NCBI GenBank assembly: GCA_023416575.1
Contig: JAEZHL010000163.1
Coordinates: 1-13,391, forward strand
Direction: 5' to 3'
Length of the DNA stretch: 13,391 nt
DNA from: Pseudomonadota bacterium
GTDB lineage: Bacteria > Pseudomonadota > Alphaproteobacteria > Rhizobiales > Hyphomicrobiaceae
The first letter of the stretch is position 1; every line of letters starts with the position of its first letter. Both the position numbers and the translations under genes were made by a program. Below, in pieces: positions 12,763-13,391 of the stretch. The notes beneath the pieces are model-generated. The model searched no databases, was not told where the DNA came from, and saw nothing but the letters and a program-made list of their open reading frames with translations.

Positions 12763-13391
12763 TCAACTGTTTACGAATATATCTAATTCGTCCTTAAATC
12801 TTTTCATTTGTTGCGTATAAACGGCTTTCCACGACTGCATATTGCGCCGGATCCAGGTGAACTGCCGTTTGGCATAATGCCGCGTATCGGCTTTCGCGCG
12901 CTCGGCGGCCGTTTCGAGCCCGATGCGGCCCTCGATGTAGGCCATCAGATGCGGCACCCCGTGCGCGGTCATGGCCGGCAGCTCCGGATTGAGATCGAGC
13001 CCCTTGAGAGCGGCCACCTCGTCCAGGGCGCCATGCTGTATCATGGCGTCGAAACGCGTCTCGCACCGCCGGTAGAGCTCGGCGCGGTCCGGCAGCAGCA
13101 CGAGACGGACTGTGTCCTCCTCCTTCAGGATGCCCTGCCCGGGAATCCGCTGCCATTCGGCCAGAGACCGGCCGGTCGCGTCGATGACCTCGAGCGCACG
13201 CACGATCCGCTGTGTGTCCGACGGGTTGAGCCGGCGCGCCATCTCCGGATCGCGGGCAGCCAATAGCGCGTGCAGCTCGCGGGCGCCGATCCGCTCTGCT
13301 TCTCCCCGCCAGTATGCGCGCACCTCCTCCGGGGTTGCAGGGATCGGCGACAGGCCTTCGAGCAGCGTCTTGAAGTAGAGGCCCGTGCCGC
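12763..13391 (-). CDS. miaA: tRNA dimethylallyltransferase, 5' part outside window
   Basis: Adds the dimethylallyl group to N6 of A37 in tRNAs reading UNN codons. About 209 C-terminal residues are present. The gene runs off the right edge, and the frame is open to the edge with the family motif GTGLYFKTLLEGLSPIP as its first visible residues. Further typical segments are MARRLNPSDTQRIVRALEVIDATG, LPDRAELY, the AMTAHGVPHLMAYIEG segment and the tRNA-contacting DTRHYAKRQFTWIRR. After that, the last ~20 residues (KAVYTQQMKRFKDELDIFVNS) are encoded by A+T-rich codons: 12761-12820 is only 17/60 G+C. That is unlike the rest of the gene and unlike any neighbour. miaA directly before ilvI is a common order in Hyphomicrobiales. 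Confidence 0.95.
   Translation of the reverse strand, partial: GTGLYFKTLLEGLSPIPATPEEVRAYWRGEAERIGARELHALLAARDPEMARRLNPSDTQRIVRALEVIDATGRSLAEWQRIPGQGILKEEDTVRLVLLPDRAELYRRCETRFDAMIQHGALDEVAALKGLDLNPELPAMTAHGVPHLMAYIEGRIGLETAAERAKADTRHYAKRQFTWIRRNMQSWKAVYTQQMKRFKDELDIFVNS

Overview
The window is chromosomal DNA of a high-G+C (about two thirds by eye) alphaproteobacterium, most likely of the Hyphomicrobiales (Rhizobiales). This rests on four things: the alphaproteobacterial form of SerC with a serC-type leader RNA, the glmM-serC-serA and miaA-ilvI...ilvH gene orders, a CtrA-type GTTAA-N7-TTAAC box, and the general protein character. There is no sign of phage, plasmid, insertion sequence, CRISPR or tRNA/rRNA. 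Nearly all the sequence is assigned to 11 protein genes. Nine of them are on the minus strand, so the window is best read right to left, and two are on the plus strand.

Right end, minus strand (13391 to 7675): the 3' part of miaA (tRNA dimethylallyltransferase), then ilvI (acetolactate synthase large subunit), a glutathione S-transferase-like gene, and ilvH (acetolactate synthase regulatory subunit). These are followed by a translationally coupled pair, a DUF2157 multi-pass membrane protein and a GDYXXLXY-domain protein. The two subunits of acetolactate synthase are therefore separated by an unrelated GST-type gene. The last codons of miaA are strikingly A+T-rich.

Middle (7674 to 5715): a large NlpD/DipM-like lipoprotein with two LysM domains and a catalytically degenerate M23 domain, probably an activator of cell-division amidases. 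Its short upstream region carries a perfect CtrA-type box placed over a plausible -35, followed by a -10 and a ribosome binding site. Two tandem hairpins separate it from the convergent plus-strand pair.

Plus-strand pair (4256 to 5714): an orphan ParA-like ATPase with an intact deviant Walker A motif, and directly downstream an unrecognised 188-residue protein with a helical N-terminus, a Pro/Ala-rich linker and a helical C-terminal domain. This is the best candidate for an incompletely described system: a ParA-type positioning ATPase with a dedicated partner. It is divergent from glmM.

Left end, minus strand (3995 to 1): glmM (phosphoglucosamine mutase), a 411-bp spacer full of inverted repeats, a structured serC leader, serC (phosphoserine aminotransferase), and serA (phosphoglycerate dehydrogenase, running off the left end). 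serA and serC supply the first two steps of serine synthesis, glmM feeds peptidoglycan and LPS precursor synthesis, and ilvI/ilvH start branched-chain amino-acid synthesis.
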